NCBI RefSeq assembly: GCF_001667275.1
Contig: NZ_LZHV01000056.1
Coordinates: forward strand, 26,473 to 90,472
Length of the DNA: 64,000 bases
Direction of reading: 5' to 3'
DNA from: Mycobacterium sp. ACS4054
GTDB lineage: Bacteria > Actinomycetota > Actinomycetes > Mycobacteriales > Mycobacteriaceae
This document shows, in pieces, positions 63,764-64,000 of this stretch (positions are counted from its first letter, which is position 1; every line of letters starts with the position of its first letter). The translations under genes were made by a program, and so were the position numbers. A model generated the notes under the pieces. The model made no database searches. It was not told the DNA's origin and saw only the letters and a list, made by a program, of their open reading frames with translations.

Positions 63764-64000
63764 CTAGTCACGTCTGCGGCGGCGGCCACCCTCGGACGGC
63801 TGGACCTGCAACCGCGCCAACAGCTCGGCAACCGACTGACCGCCGGTGGGCGCGCCGTCGGCCGGACCATCGGCGCCCTGCGCCAACGGGTCCCCGCCCC
63901 CGTGCCGGGGAGTGTGCTCCGGTGGTGGCGGCGGGGCCAACCGTGGCGGTAGCGGCTCGGCAGTGGGGGCCGGCGCCGGTGGCGGGGTCGTTGACGGGGG
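63764..64000 (-). CDS. C-terminal end of Rv3604c-family Pro/Ala-rich membrane protein (partial)
   Basis: The 78 codons visible on the reverse strand run to the edge of the window. They encode a proline-rich stretch (TTPPPAPAP region) ending in GGQSVAELLARLQVQPSEGG and a short basic tail (RRRRRD). This matches the Pro/Ala/Arg-rich C terminus of Rv3604c, the gene expected here. The membrane part lies outside the window. Confidence 0.75.
   Translation of the reverse strand, partial: PPSTTPPPAPAPTAEPLPPRLAPPPPPEHTPRHGGGDPLAQGADGPADGAPTGGQSVAELLARLQVQPSEGGRRRRRD

Overview
The window is a GC-rich stretch of a slow-growing Mycobacterium chromosome. Gene order follows M. tuberculosis Rv3562 (fadE31) to Rv3604c almost gene for gene. 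The PE_PGRS genes that interrupt this stretch in M. tuberculosis are absent and other accessory genes are present, which suggests a non-tuberculous lineage, probably near the M. avium complex. This is inferred from recalled gene order and protein resemblance; the species is not settled.

Positions 1-18083 are a cholesterol-catabolism region. fadE31-fadE32-fadE33-aspB run forward and meet nat head-on. The HsaB-C-D-A steroid-ring operon (reverse) diverges from kshB. fadE34 diverges from kstR. Three KstR-type operators lie in the two divergent intergenic regions. Between nat and hsaB sits a five-gene accessory block: a DsbA/Mrx-2-like protein, a membrane Ser/Thr kinase with an extracytoplasmic 12-kelch domain, a Ddn-like protein, and two small membrane proteins.

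Positions 18084-31197 carry a LacI regulator, a zinc-type ABC importer behind a Zur-like palindrome, the lipoprotein LppH, an orphan PxpA, a metallo-hydrolase, and ArsB2. A second accessory block follows: a DUF3303 protein, a large LuxR (LAL) regulator with two similar candidate operators, an FAD oxidoreductase and a secreted GDPD. Positions 31198-41103 are conserved housekeeping: rlmB-cysS1-ispF-ispD-carD (reverse), lpqE-radA-disA (forward), Rv3587c, canB and mutY.

Positions 41114-48462 hold a seven-gene overlapping operon equivalent to M. tuberculosis Rv0081-Rv0087. It encodes an ArsR regulator and a hydrogenase-4/complex I-like membrane complex whose large subunit lacks every nickel-ligand cysteine. 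In M. tuberculosis this cluster lies far away, near the origin. Positions 48560-55532 contain an alpha/beta hydrolase, mhuD, lpqF, another hydrolase behind a perfect palindrome, a 13E12-type HNH protein, and a cbtB-cbtA-histidine phosphatase operon behind a clear cobalamin riboswitch.

Positions 55656-64000 are the conserved clpC1, lsr2, lysS and coaX-panD-panC-Rv3603c genes plus the end of Rv3604c. A 45-bp palindromic intergenic element occurs twice, after kstR and after clpC1. Several genes show a TANNNT hexamer six to eight bases before an RTG start, the layout of leaderless mycobacterial promoters. No tRNA, rRNA, CRISPR array, prophage or insertion sequence was seen.
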